NCBI GenBank assembly: GCA_964641965.1
Contig: CAZXLD010000038.1
Span: 1 to 49,165, forward strand
Reading direction: 5' to 3'
DNA from: JAJDFU01 sp964641965
Lineage (GTDB): Bacteria; Bacteroidota; Bacteroidia; Chitinophagales; Saprospiraceae
DNA length: 49,165 bases
The notes under the pieces are model-generated. The model worked only from the letters and a program-made list of their open reading frames with translations, ran no database searches and was not told the origin of the DNA. Made by a program: the position numbers and the translations under genes. This document shows, piece after piece, positions 41,467 through 49,165 of this stretch (positions within the stretch are counted from its first letter, which is position 1; each line of letters starts with the position of its first letter).

Positions 41467-42330
41467 CTAGGCGGATTCTTCATGTGCTCTTCTTTCTTCT
41501 TCGCGCTCTACCCGTCGGGCAATGAAGATACTAACCTCATACAGGACGAACAGGGGGACCCCGATCAAGAACTGGGTTACCACATCCGGAGGCGTGATTA
41601 AAGCGGCTAAAAGTAAAATGCCAATGATGGCATGCCGCCGGTAGGTACGCATGTCCTTAGCTGACAGCAAGCCTATTTTAGTAAAAAAATAGACTAACAC
41701 AGGTAGTTCAAAAATTAGGCCTGCAGGAGCCGTAAACATGATCATGTAATTAATGAAGGAGTTCAGGGTGGGGGAGTTTTCAACCCCCGGGATAGTGTAG
41801 CCTGCCAAGAAATTGACAGCAAAAGGAGCGATAATAAAATATCCGAAAGCGACACCCATGAAAAAAAGCACCGAGCAAATGAAGACAATGCCTCGAGCAT
41901 ACCGACGCTCCTCAGCGTACAGGCCGGGTTTGATGAAACGCCAGAACTCCCAGAATACATATGGAAAAGCAAAAATAAGACCAGCAATGAAGGAAACCTT
42001 GATCGAGGTGATAAAGGCTTCTCCAAATCCAATCGCCTGCTTTCGAAATTCCGGTGGGCCAAAACACATGCGATCTCCTAAGCCTATTGCTTCGGATAGA
42101 TTACAGATAGCCGTGTACGAGAAGAAGTTCTGGTGGGTCGGACCAAAAATGATGGTTTCGAAAAACCAATCCTTGACTACAAAAAGAAAGACACCCACAG
42201 CAACAACAGCCACCAGGGAACGAATGATATGCATTCGTAATTCCTCGAGATGCTCCAGAAAGGTCATTTCCTTTGCCGTTTCCAAAACCGGTTCTTTGAG
42301 GTTGTCCACATCAATCTGATCCAGGGGCAT
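41467..42330 (-). CDS. tatC: Sec-independent protein translocase TatC
   Basis: A 287-residue six-helix membrane protein that binds twin-arginine signal peptides. The family start MTFLEHLEELRMHIIRSL (22-39) and the FAFPYVFWEFWRFIKPGLYAEERRY segment are clear, with the conserved cytoplasmic Glu residues in place. Before the second helix it has an extended periplasmic loop (about residues 60-105, holding two Cys), a feature of Bacteroidota TatC. tatA is not adjacent. Confidence 0.94.
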   Translation of the reverse strand: MPLDQIDVDNLKEPVLETAKEMTFLEHLEELRMHIIRSLVAVVAVGVFLFVVKDWFFETIIFGPTHQNFFSYTAICNLSEAIGLGDRMCFGPPEFRKQAIGFGEAFITSIKVSFIAGLIFAFPYVFWEFWRFIKPGLYAEERRYARGIVFICSVLFFMGVAFGYFIIAPFAVNFLAGYTIPGVENSPTLNSFINYMIMFTAPAGLIFELPVLVYFFTKIGLLSAKDMRTYRRHAIIGILLLAALITPPDVVTQFLIGVPLFVLYEVSIFIARRVEREEERRAHEESA

Positions 42331-42465
42331 GGGATATTGCGTCTTTATTTATTTCTAAACGAAAAATCAAAAGTACGGATTTTGCCAGGCTCTTTTATTT
42401 CCTTCCTGAAAGGCTTCTCCTTGATCCTGCAGAAACATTGCATCCGGGTCCAGGTTGAAAAAGAT

Positions 42466-42473
42466 TACTTTTG
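42466..42473 (+). promoter_or_regulatory. Possible -7 box for the antiporter gene
   Basis: TACTTTTG matches TAnnTTTG exactly and lies 36 bp before the ATG at 42510. No TTTG at the expected -33 distance was found, so the call is weak. Confidence 0.35.
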
Positions 42474-42509
42474 CAAGGTTTTTACCAATTGAACTGATAT
42501 TCGTGCTTC

Positions 42510-43460
42510 ATGGAAGTAGTGCTGTATGGCCTGTTGTTTGTCGTTTCACTGGCTACCTTGGTAAAGGGGTCGGACTGGTTTGTAGATGCTGCTGAAAAAA
42601 TCGGGCTGTCGGTGGGCATGTCTCCTTTCGTTATTGGGGTGACCATAATTGCTTTTGGAACCTCCTTGCCGGAGTTGGCAGCCTCTATTGCTTCAACTTT
42701 ACAAGGGAAGTCTGAAGTTGTGGTCAGCACAGTAGTTGGCTCCAATATCACCAATATCGCTTTAGTTCTCGGGTTATCTGCAATTGTGGCTCGAAATATT
42801 AATATGCCTTACAATGTATGGCATGTGGATATGCCATTCCTATGGGGCTCTGCCTTTTTGCTATACATGGTCTTATTGGATCAGAAGGTCTATATTTTTG
42901 AGGGAATACTGCTACTGTTGGGGCTGGCCATATTCCTTGCTTACAGCATGTCTGATGCGGAAGGAGACGAAACCAAGGAAAAAACGCCCACCGGTTGGAG
43001 AACATGGGTTGCCTTGGTTTTTCACGGGGTGTTGGTATGGGTAGGGGCGCGGTATACCATTATTGCCCTTCAATTTTTATCAGAAACGGCGGGTGTTCCT
43101 TCCGAAGTAATTGCCCTCTCTGCCGTAGCCTTTGGGACCTCCTTGCCGGAAGTACTTGTCAGCTTAAGTGCAGCTCGGCGTGGGAAAGGCGCCATGGCAG
43201 TCGGCAATGTCTTGGGCTCCAATGTGTTTAATACCTTCATAGTAATTGGAATTCCAGCGATGATTGGAGACTTGGTAATACCCGATTCGATGCTGGAGTT
43301 CTATTTGCCCTTAATGGTATTCATGTCCGTCTTGTTTGGAATCATGGTAAATAACAAGAAGATGACCATGTGGGAAGGGAGCATGCTTATTCTTTTTTAT
43401 TTCTATTTCATTTGGCAAATGATAATTGACGCTCATTTTACGAGATTGGGGATTTCTTAG
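42510..43460 (+). CDS. Calcium/sodium antiporter (CaCA family, YrbG-like)
   Basis: A 316-residue membrane protein of ten helices with the two inverted alpha-repeats of the CaCA family: GVTIIAFGTSLPELAASIAST with SEVVVSTVVGSNITNIALVLG, and AVAFGTSLPEVLVSLSAARRG with MAVGNVLGSNVFNTFIVIG. The GTSLPE Glu residues bind the cation. It exchanges Na+ or H+ for Ca2+. It is divergent from tatC, with 179 bp between starts. Confidence 0.93.
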   Translation: MEVVLYGLLFVVSLATLVKGSDWFVDAAEKIGLSVGMSPFVIGVTIIAFGTSLPELAASIASTLQGKSEVVVSTVVGSNITNIALVLGLSAIVARNINMPYNVWHVDMPFLWGSAFLLYMVLLDQKVYIFEGILLLLGLAIFLAYSMSDAEGDETKEKTPTGWRTWVALVFHGVLVWVGARYTIIALQFLSETAGVPSEVIALSAVAFGTSLPEVLVSLSAARRGKGAMAVGNVLGSNVFNTFIVIGIPAMIGDLVIPDSMLEFYLPLMVFMSVLFGIMVNNKKMTMWEGSMLILFYFYFIWQMIIDAHFTRLGIS

Positions 43461-43523
43461 CAGCCTAAGGTTTATTAACAAACGAGATCCCAAAGTTGGG
43501 GCCTACCAAAATTCAATTAGATC

Positions 43524-43832
43524 ATGTTTGGAGATTTATTAGGCAACATGAAGGAACAGGAGAAAGCCCTCCAAGAAAAGTTAAGCACCATTAAATTTGA
43601 GGAATCCATTCAGGACGGAGCGATTCGGGTTAAGGCGAATGCTGCAAGGGCTGTTGAGCAAATCACTATCGATCCGGAATTCATCAAACAGGCTGAGGTA
43701 GAAGAAGTAGAAGATTTATTGTTGGTGGTCCTTAATCGAGCCTTGGAAAAAGCAGCAGCCATGCAGGCCGAAGAAATGCAAAAATCGATTAAGGACATGC
43801 TTCCACCAGGAATGGATAACCTATTTGGTTGA
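43524..43832 (+). CDS. YbaB/EbfC nucleoid-associated protein
   Basis: A 102-residue DNA-binding protein with the YbaB layout: an N-terminal helix (LLGNMKEQEKALQEKLSTI), a beta sheet (IRVKANAARAVEQITIDPEF) and a C-terminal helix pair ending LPPGMDNLFG. It usually follows dnaX and precedes recR, but neither is here. It is followed by a secreted LamG protein. Confidence 0.88.
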   Translation: MFGDLLGNMKEQEKALQEKLSTIKFEESIQDGAIRVKANAARAVEQITIDPEFIKQAEVEEVEDLLLVVLNRALEKAAAMQAEEMQKSIKDMLPPGMDNLFG

Positions 43833-43888
43833 AATATACCAGCCGCTCAATCGTTAACATTAGCAGTGCTGTATTACCAACTGTATTT

Positions 43889-45121
43889 ATGAATCGTTTT
43901 TTTGTATTACTGCTGCTGGGGTGCAGTCTGCAGCTGCAGGGGCAAACCACTGCAGAATTAGTTTCCTATTTTTCTTTTGAGAACGGGTCGCTTTTGGATG
44001 CAGTCGACATTCAAAACCAAATCGTTCCGCAGGGTAACCTGGAATTTGATTGTGGTTTGGGAGGTAGCTCTTTGCGATTTCCGGATGGTTCCGGAGCCTA
44101 TGGCGTGCTAGAAGGCCCCGTTAACGATAGGTTTGGGACCGGAGACTTCACCTTGTCTTTTAATTTTCACGTTGGTGAAAGCAGGGAGCCTCAGATTTTG
44201 TTCTCTAAACGAGATTCGGGTTGTGTGGAAGACAACGGGATCACCATACGTTACTTCCCTCTTGGCGGAAGGATAGAGGCCGACCTTAGGGAAAATAGTA
44301 GTAAAAATCTTCAATTTACCGGTGTGCTAACCCCTGGTAAGTGCTGGTACCATGTCGCCTTGGTTCGTCGGGCTAATCGGGTTCGGTTCTATATCAACGG
44401 AGTATTCATTGAAGAGCAGACAAACTCCACTCGTTTAAACTTGACCAATAATGGGCCAATACACCTGGGCAGCAGTTTTTGTCCTGGTGTAGGCGAAGTT
44501 GCCTTTGCAGGCCGCATGGATGAAATCAGGGTCTACATCCGCGATCTGAATGATGCTGAGGTGGAGGAATTGTATCCCCAAATAGATCAAATCACTATCG
44601 ACAACCCAACTATTTTTTTGGGTCAGAGCGTTCCTGTCCAATTGGGGCCATCTTGCGGCACCGATTTTTCCTGGAGTCCGACCACAGGTGTCTTCAATCC
44701 TACCGACCCTGAGCCAACGATCACTCCATTAGTAGCCGGCCTGCAAGATTATGAAGTTACGGTTCAAGAGGATGGCGAAACTTGTATTTCCCGAGATACT
44801 ATCACCATCAATGTAATCGACCCCGATGATCTTAATTGCAATGAGATCTTCCTGCCAAAAGCATTTACACCCAATGGCTTTGGGCCTGCAGCAAATGAAA
44901 CCTTCGGAATTAGCAATCCCTTTGCCGTTGAGGATTTAATCTCCTTTGAACTCTTCGACCAATGGGGTGGACGGATTTTTGCTACAGACGATCCGTTCAG
45001 TAGGTGGGACGGTACGCTAAACGGACAGCCAGTCAATACACAAAATGTAGTTTACCTGCTGCGATGGAGATGTGACGGGGAGGAGAAAGTGATGCGAGGA
45101 GCCGTTTCTATTCTGAGATAA
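43889..45121 (+). CDS. Secreted LamG-domain protein with gliding-type (CHU_C) C-terminal domain
   Basis: A 410-residue secreted protein. Signal peptide MNRFFVLLLLGCSLQLQGQ, then a LamG/concanavalin-like domain (SYFSFENGSLLDAVD to FAGRMDEIRVYIRDLNDAEVEELY) that may bind glycans, then a PKD-like segment (PVQLGPSCGTDFSWSPTTGVFNP), then the CHU_C region (IFLPKAFTPNGFGPAANETFGI to VVYLLRWRCDGEEKVMRGAVSILR), a type B sorting domain for type IX secretion. The start at 43889 gives the signal peptide; the frame opens earlier at 43829, overlapping ybaB. PorX and PorP/SprF in the window fit this secretion route. Function is probably adhesive. Confidence 0.88.
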   Translation: MNRFFVLLLLGCSLQLQGQTTAELVSYFSFENGSLLDAVDIQNQIVPQGNLEFDCGLGGSSLRFPDGSGAYGVLEGPVNDRFGTGDFTLSFNFHVGESREPQILFSKRDSGCVEDNGITIRYFPLGGRIEADLRENSSKNLQFTGVLTPGKCWYHVALVRRANRVRFYINGVFIEEQTNSTRLNLTNNGPIHLGSSFCPGVGEVAFAGRMDEIRVYIRDLNDAEVEELYPQIDQITIDNPTIFLGQSVPVQLGPSCGTDFSWSPTTGVFNPTDPEPTITPLVAGLQDYEVTVQEDGETCISRDTITINVIDPDDLNCNEIFLPKAFTPNGFGPAANETFGISNPFAVEDLISFELFDQWGGRIFATDDPFSRWDGTLNGQPVNTQNVVYLLRWRCDGEEKVMRGAVSILR

Positions 45122-45453
45122 CAGACTGAGTACAATCTCGAAATGAAAGAGGAAGAAAGTCCCTGCCCTAACTATCCAGATTCGGCAATTGGTTGAGAAA
45201 TGCGTCGGAGGTGCTGCGATCTGTCAGTTATACCATATCAAAATGAAAATGACGTATTTAAACTGCTCCTTTTGCGTCTATTCGGCGTTAAAAAGCCTCG
45301 CCGTAGCTCAGGCTATGCCTGCGTTTTTTGCCTTGATTAGCCGCAAAATAAGCTAGTTTTCATTTACGCCCTTCTCAATTTAATATGGTATTAGAGACTT
45401 TTACGACCATCGTCTGATTAGCACCCTGACTTAAAACAGGTTCAGGTTTGCAC
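45122..45453. other. Intergenic region holding a MITE-like element
   Basis: No gene is seen in this 332-bp gap between the LamG protein and the XRE regulator. Most of it is filled by the repeat-like element at 45231-45390. The flanks are ordinary AT-rich DNA. Confidence 0.7.
45231..45390. mobile_element. MITE-like element with terminal inverted repeats
   Basis: A 160-bp element bounded by TACCATAT and ATATGGTA, with the inverted similarity continuing imperfectly inward (AAAATGAAAA on the left, TTTTCATTT on the right). It is flanked on both sides by TTA, a possible 3-bp target duplication. Inside are GC-richer blocks such as GCCTCGCCGTAGCTCAGGC. It has no coding capacity and would rely on a transposase elsewhere. 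Its status as a repeat cannot be proven without other copies. Confidence 0.6.
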
Positions 45454-45981
45454 TTAGAAGTAAGTCCTACCAGTTCGCTCTTCTTTCAATTCCAGTAACT
45501 TGCGTTGATCGTCCAGAAGCTTCTCAGCTACCTGATATAATTCTTCAAAATAGACCATAAATGCCTGCATTTCCTGGCTCGATCCAGACTGAGATTGGTT
45601 ACGGTAGCAGCAGCAGGTCCGGATAGAGCGCATAAGTTCTTCCGTCTGTTCCAATTGCTGAGCCAGTTGCTGTACCATTTCATGTTGTACAAAGGTCGAT
45701 TGAGCATCTGAATTTTCCAACTCATCCACTTTTAGCTCGCTACTTAGATCGGAATAGGTTAACTTATGAACAGGGATTTTGAAAAGGCGGGCAAACTTCA
45801 ACAGGTTGCAAATTTTGGGTTCGGCGGTGCCGTTTTCGTAGGAGGCTATGTTCCCTCGGTTCAATCCGATTTGACGTGCAAGCTCCTCCTGGCTCAACTT
45901 CAAACGTTTTCGTAAGAGTTTGAGATTTTGATGCAAATGCATGTTTTGTTGCTCCTGCTCTGCGTATAGTTGCTTATCCAT
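45454..45981 (-). CDS. XRE-family transcriptional regulator with coiled-coil tail
   Basis: A 175-residue protein. A Cro/C1 helix-turn-helix spans about 18-72: LKLLRKRLKLSQEELARQIGLNRGNIASYENGTAEPKICNLLKFARLF. A Gln/Glu-rich segment (VQQLAQQLEQTEELMRSI) and a second helical stretch near the C-terminus are probable coiled coils, with an odd TCCCY cysteine cluster between them. ATG 45981 is preferred to an upstream TTG at 45987. It is divergent from the ECF sigma gene, separated by 257 bp. Confidence 0.85.
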   Translation of the reverse strand: MDKQLYAEQEQQNMHLHQNLKLLRKRLKLSQEELARQIGLNRGNIASYENGTAEPKICNLLKFARLFKIPVHKLTYSDLSSELKVDELENSDAQSTFVQHEMVQQLAQQLEQTEELMRSIRTCCCYRNQSQSGSSQEMQAFMVYFEELYQVAEKLLDDQRKLLELKEERTGRTYF

Positions 45982-46166
45982 TTTCAAAAATCATCAAGTG
46001 GCTACTGGAATTTGTTTGTCTTTGCCCTATTTGCTCTCAGAACAACCGAAGGGCACAAAATAGTTTAGTTCCGTTAATGAAATTAACAATTGAACCCTAT
46101 TCTTCCTAGCGAACTGTCATATTCATAACATTTTAGACACCTCGGTCTAATTTGATGTAAAAAATA

Positions 46167-46198
46167 TTTGCAATTGGGTGTATATACACCTATTTTCG
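46167..46198 (+). promoter_or_regulatory. ECF sigma gene promoter with embedded 14-bp palindrome
   Basis: TTTG at 46167-46170 and TATTTTCG at 46191-46198 (one mismatch to TAnnTTTG) are separated by 20 bp and read towards the sigma gene. The spacer contains GGTGTATATACACC (46177-46190), a perfect 14-bp palindrome. This is a good candidate operator, possibly for the divergent XRE regulator; that link is inference. Confidence 0.5.
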
Positions 46199-46238
46199 CA
46201 AAAGAGAATAGCATTCCCTAATTCTAAACCGGCTGAAA

Positions 46239-46763
46239 ATGATTATTGCACTGCAAAACCAAATACAAGAACAACTGGATTCCATCAACCACTCCTTACG
46301 CGCATTTTCCCTAAAATTGACTGGAAATAGCGCAGATGCAGAGGATCTTTACCAGGATACTGCGTTGAGGATCATCACCAATGCTGAAAAATATCGGCAG
46401 GGTACCAATTTTAAGGCGTGGGCGGTAACCATTATGCGAAATATCTTTATCAACAATTATCGCAAGAAAGTCCGTCGGAACCTGATCATCGATCAAACTC
46501 CGAATAATTACTATATCAACTCAGGCGATAATGTGGTTGAAAACGAAGGTGAAGGAAACGTGACGTTTAAAGAACTCGTTAGCCTAGTGGATAGCCTTCC
46601 GGAAGACTTTCGTACACCGTTTATTATGGCTTACCAGGGGTATAAGTACGACGAGATTGCCGAAGAGCTGGATGCTCCGCTCGGCACCATTAAAAGTCGA
46701 ATTTTCTTTGCCCGTAAGAAGCTACAACGGTTATATGCGCAGCGTTTCCGTGAGAGAGCATAA
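46239..46763 (+). CDS. ECF-type RNA polymerase sigma factor
   Basis: A 174-residue sigma-70 family protein with region 2 (AFSLKLTGNSADAEDLYQDTALRIITNAEKYRQGTNFKAWAVTIMRNIFINNYRKK) and region 4 (LVDSLPEDFRTPFIMAYQGYKYDEIAEELDAPLGTIKSRIFFARKKLQRLY). No anti-sigma gene follows; the next gene is a subtilisin-like protease. The resemblance to the Bacteroidota group that includes PorX-linked SigP is not clear from sequence. Target genes unknown. Confidence 0.92.
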   Translation: MIIALQNQIQEQLDSINHSLRAFSLKLTGNSADAEDLYQDTALRIITNAEKYRQGTNFKAWAVTIMRNIFINNYRKKVRRNLIIDQTPNNYYINSGDNVVENEGEGNVTFKELVSLVDSLPEDFRTPFIMAYQGYKYDEIAEELDAPLGTIKSRIFFARKKLQRLYAQRFRERA

Positions 46764-46790
46764 AGTTGCCAAGTCATAAGTAAAGACGTT

Positions 46791-46820
46791 AGGTCGGAAT
46801 TTTATTCCGGCCTTTTTTTA
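46791..46820 (+). terminator. ECF sigma gene terminator
   Basis: Stem AGGTCGGAAT/ATTCCGGCCT (46791-46800 and 46804-46813, one G-T pair) with a TTT loop, followed by a run of T residues. It lies 27 bp after the sigma factor stop and 32 bp before the protease start. Confidence 0.85.
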
Positions 46821-46845
46821 TTTTACCATTTGGTTAAAAAACCGG

Positions 46846-48711
46846 ATGTACATGGATAAGATCAGGCTTCAAACGGGTAAAGGCAATCTGGAATTGGTAA
46901 AAAGCCGAAAGTTAGTCGGTTTGAAAACAGTAGATGAGGACCAACCGATACATGCTTTGTCAGCCGTTTCTGAGGACTGGCTTCCGAGGTTGGGGGGCTT
47001 TTCAGTCGTAAAGTTGGATGCAGATGCTGCACAAGCAGATCAAGCGCTCGACAGCCTAAGGCAAGAGCCATCCGTCTCCCTAGGTACTCATGTTTACCTA
47101 GCGGGACCAAAATCCAGGCCGGTAGTGCCAACAGGGGAGATTTATATCCAGTTTGAATCGGGGGTTTCAGAGCCTGAACAAATGATCGTTCTGGAAGAAT
47201 TTAATTTAAAGTTGGTTGAACGCCGTTCTAACGAGGAAGTAATTGCATCGGTGACCAAAGATTCGGTAAACCCCATTAAGTCAGCAGCAAAATTACAAGA
47301 ACTCTCCCTGGTAAAATTGGCAGAGCCGGACCTCGATGCACCTGTAGACTCGTACTTTCTTTCTCCTACGGATCATCTCATCGCAGAGCAATGGCATCTC
47401 CATAATTCAGGGCAGGTACGAGGCAATACGCAAATGTTGAAGCCTGGAGCGGATGCCCGTGTGGTAGATGCCTGGAAGCGGCTCGGAAATCTGGGTAGTG
47501 AATCGATCACTATCGCGGTCCTGGATACCGGTTTTGACCTTGAACATCCCGATTTAAAGGAAAAAGTGATTCACCCTTTCGATCTATGGTCCAGGAGCCC
47601 AAATATCCCTCAGAATGACTCCAGGTTTACCCATGGCACGCCTTGTGCCAGCATAGCTTTGGCTGCTTCCAACGGGAATGGGATCGTTGGGGTAGCTCCA
47701 AATGCCCGGTTTATGCCGGTTAACGGCACTTCTTTCGGGATGCGCGCTACCGAGCAAATGTTTGACTATTGTATCGAAAAAGGAGCAGATATAATTAGCT
47801 GTAGCTGGGGGACTACCGACCCGATTTTTCGTCCTAACGCGTTCAAGGAAGCGGCCATCGCTCGTGCTGCTCGTTTGGGAAGAAATGGAAAAGGGTGTGT
47901 TATATTATTTGCGGCCGGCAACGAGAATCTGAACTATCTCAATTATTATGCCGCTCACCCAGAGGTTATTGCAGTGGGGGCTTGTACCAGTTTGGACGAA
48001 CACGCCTATTATTCTAATCGGGGTATGGAGATAGACCTGGTTGCGCCTTCCAATGGCCATTGGCCTTTGATTGCTGCTAAAGCTTCCTGGGATCTTGGCG
48101 AAACCCAATTAGCCGGCCCGTTCCGATTTTGGCGCGACGGTGTAGAGCGAGGAAAAGACTATAAGCATTTTGGTGGTACATCAAGTGCTACTCCAATTGT
48201 TGCGGGGGTGGTGGCCCTTATGCTGAGTGCTTATCCCGAACTTACGGCCAAGGAAGTCAGGCAGATCTTAATTTCTACGGCAGATAAAATTGGTCCTGCA
48301 GAGGAATATGTCAATGGACATTCACCTAAATACGGGTATGGAAGAGTAAATGCTCAACGAGCCATAACAGAAGTTATACGACTTCGAGATTTCAATACGG
48401 GCATTACCCAGATGCCTGAAAACGAAGGAAATCCAATTGGTGTTTTTCAGGTAAGTGTTTCCAAAGAAACAGCTACCGGCTTTGGTATCCAGACTGGTGT
48501 GTTTGCCGAATACGATAACGTATTGCGTCAAGCCGAACAGTTGGAACGCTTGTTTGGAGAGCCGGTTCTGGTTCAGGTGGTACATAAAGACGGACAACCG
48601 CTTTACCGGGTATTGGTAGGTAGGAAAACGGACGAAAAGCAGGCAAAAGAATTGTTGCATCGCATGCTAAAAGCCGGCGTGCCTGGGTTGATCAAGCCGC
48701 TGCAAGCCTAG
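46846..48711 (+). CDS. Subtilisin-like serine protease with C-terminal SPOR-like domain
   Basis: A 621-residue S8 family protease. Residues 1-165 form an N-terminal region with no signal peptide. The catalytic domain follows with Asp227 (AVLDTGFDLEHPDL), His263 (FTHGTPCAS), oxyanion Asn359 (FAAGNEN) and Ser446 (GGTSSATPIVAGV). The C-terminal 80 residues (GFGIQTGVFAEYDNVLRQAEQLERLFGEPVLVQVV to YRVLVGRKTDEKQAKELL) match the SPOR domain that binds denuded peptidoglycan. A SPOR domain implies an envelope location, which conflicts with the missing export signal. ATG 46852 is an alternative start. The gene stands after the sigma gene's terminator, so is probably transcribed separately. Confidence 0.88.
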   Translation: MYMDKIRLQTGKGNLELVKSRKLVGLKTVDEDQPIHALSAVSEDWLPRLGGFSVVKLDADAAQADQALDSLRQEPSVSLGTHVYLAGPKSRPVVPTGEIYIQFESGVSEPEQMIVLEEFNLKLVERRSNEEVIASVTKDSVNPIKSAAKLQELSLVKLAEPDLDAPVDSYFLSPTDHLIAEQWHLHNSGQVRGNTQMLKPGADARVVDAWKRLGNLGSESITIAVLDTGFDLEHPDLKEKVIHPFDLWSRSPNIPQNDSRFTHGTPCASIALAASNGNGIVGVAPNARFMPVNGTSFGMRATEQMFDYCIEKGADIISCSWGTTDPIFRPNAFKEAAIARAARLGRNGKGCVILFAAGNENLNYLNYYAAHPEVIAVGACTSLDEHAYYSNRGMEIDLVAPSNGHWPLIAAKASWDLGETQLAGPFRFWRDGVERGKDYKHFGGTSSATPIVAGVVALMLSAYPELTAKEVRQILISTADKIGPAEEYVNGHSPKYGYGRVNAQRAITEVIRLRDFNTGITQMPENEGNPIGVFQVSVSKETATGFGIQTGVFAEYDNVLRQAEQLERLFGEPVLVQVVHKDGQPLYRVLVGRKTDEKQAKELLHRMLKAGVPGLIKPLQA

Positions 48712-48822
48712 ATGGATTAGGAAATAAGGAGGAAATTTTTTTTGATTACGTGCAGATTGCAAATGACAAATGGCAAATGTGGAATGGCGAGTGCGGAGTG
48801 GCAAATGGCAAATGACAAGTTG

Positions 48823-48952
48823 CAAATGTGGAATTTCGAGTGCGGGGTGCTGAGTTGGGAGTGACGAATGGCAGATGGTGTACGTCCCTGATATAGGTTG
48901 TCCGTCCATCGTGCGCCGTCCACCGTGCAGACAGTATCGAGTATCCAGTATC
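48823..48952. repeat. Direct repeat unit, copy 1
   Basis: Matches 49024-49165 with very few changes. Both contain CAAATGTGGAATTTC, GACGAATGGCAGATGGTG, CCCTGATATAGGTTG and the CCGTCCACCGTG block, and end in CGAGTATCCAGTA. Copy 2 has one extra 12-bp word. Confidence 0.9.
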
Positions 48953-49023
48953 GTACGTAGGTCAATAGCTTCGGCGAAGTGAGCATCTACAGCATCCAGT
49001 ATCGAGCTTCGAATGGCAAATGC

Positions 49024-49165
49024 CAAATGTGGAATTTCCAGTGCGGGGTGCGGAGTTGGGAGTGACGAATGGCAGATGGTGTACGTCCCTGATATAGGTT
49101 GTCCGTCCATCGTGCGCCGTCCACCGTGTACCGTCCACCGTGCAGACAGTATCGAGTATCCAGTA
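49024..49165. repeat. Direct repeat unit, copy 2 (runs to the window edge)
   Basis: Second copy of the unit at 48823-48952. It carries one additional GTACCGTCCACC word, so the CCGTCCACCGTG motif occurs twice. The unit may continue beyond the window. Confidence 0.9.

Larger units (their letters stand above)
48712..49165. other. Non-coding word-repeat region at the right end
   Basis: This 454-bp stretch has no gene. It is built of near-repeats of short words such as GCAAATGGCAAATGAC, GAGTGCGGAGTGGC, CCGTCCACCGTG and AGTATCGAGTATCCAGTATCG. Minus-strand frames through it are open only because the repeats lack stops. A larger duplication lies inside it (48823-48952 and 49024-49165). Confidence 0.8.

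Noticed and set aside
48667..49110. 147-residue minus-strand open frame at the right end
   Set aside because: It consists of translated word repeats with an internal duplicate, overlaps the end of the protease gene and has no protein-like features.
48740..49165. CRISPR array
   Set aside because: The repeats are irregular, of many lengths and without constant repeat-spacer alternation; no cas genes are present.

Overview
The window reads as a chromosomal segment of a Bacteroidota bacterium, most likely from the Saprospiria/Lewinella side of the phylum. The reasons are a PorP/SprF-family protein, the type IX secretion regulator PorX, a secreted protein with a gliding-type (CHU_C) C-terminal domain, DUF6427, a 7TM-AraC regulator, a bactofilin, and promoter -7 boxes of the Bacteroidota form TAnnTTTG. 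The genus is inference. I see no rRNA, tRNA or CRISPR array.

The left end (1-3.5 kb) is accessory DNA. A decayed REP-associated transposase fragment runs in frame into a DUF433/DUF5615 toxin-antitoxin pair. A second, different DUF433/DUF5615 pair lies on the opposite strand. That second pair, together with two REP-like palindromes, sits between two directly repeated copies of the last 126 bp of mnmE. This looks like a small island at the 3' end of mnmE. The mnmE gene itself carries an in-frame low-complexity insertion made of short repeated 'words', and the right end of the window (48.7-49.2 kb) is non-coding DNA of similar make-up.

The central attraction is 6.1-15.3 kb, a compact sterol biosynthesis cluster. 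On the minus strand are an oxidosqualene cyclase and a short-chain prenyl diphosphate synthase, followed by mtnA, an NmrA-like reductase and a class II aldolase-like protein in the same direction. On the plus strand, divergently, are a membrane-anchored AraC regulator, a eukaryote-like squalene synthase, squalene monooxygenase and HMG-CoA synthase. Together they supply HMG-CoA, farnesyl diphosphate, squalene, oxidosqualene and a cyclised sterol. The cyclase has the DCTAE acid motif of oxidosqualene cyclases and the Tyr/His/Ile residues that distinguish cycloartenol synthases from lanosterol synthases. No demethylation or side-chain genes are present here.

From 15 to 22 kb are housekeeping genes: TrkH/TrkA potassium uptake, a low-molecular-weight phosphatase, 2-oxoglutarate dehydrogenase E1 and ribosomal protein S20. 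From 22 to 28 kb is a phenylacetate catabolism region: paaE plus a TetR regulator, then paaABC, split by a lipoprotein and a fatty-acid desaturase. Matching 16-bp palindromes lie at the paaE and paaA promoters, so the TetR protein probably represses both. paaD is not found in the window.

From 28 to 49 kb are mostly core Bacteroidota genes: a trypsin-like protease with a zinc ribbon, PorP/SprF, bactofilin, AtpZ-like and associated membrane protein, a biotin carrier, DsbD with a free-standing DsbD N-terminal domain protein, PurQ, DUF6427, an alpha/beta hydrolase, an HD phosphohydrolase, PorX, TatC, a Na+/Ca2+ antiporter, YbaB, a LamG/CHU_C surface protein, a MITE-like element, an XRE regulator, an ECF sigma factor and a subtilisin-SPOR fusion.
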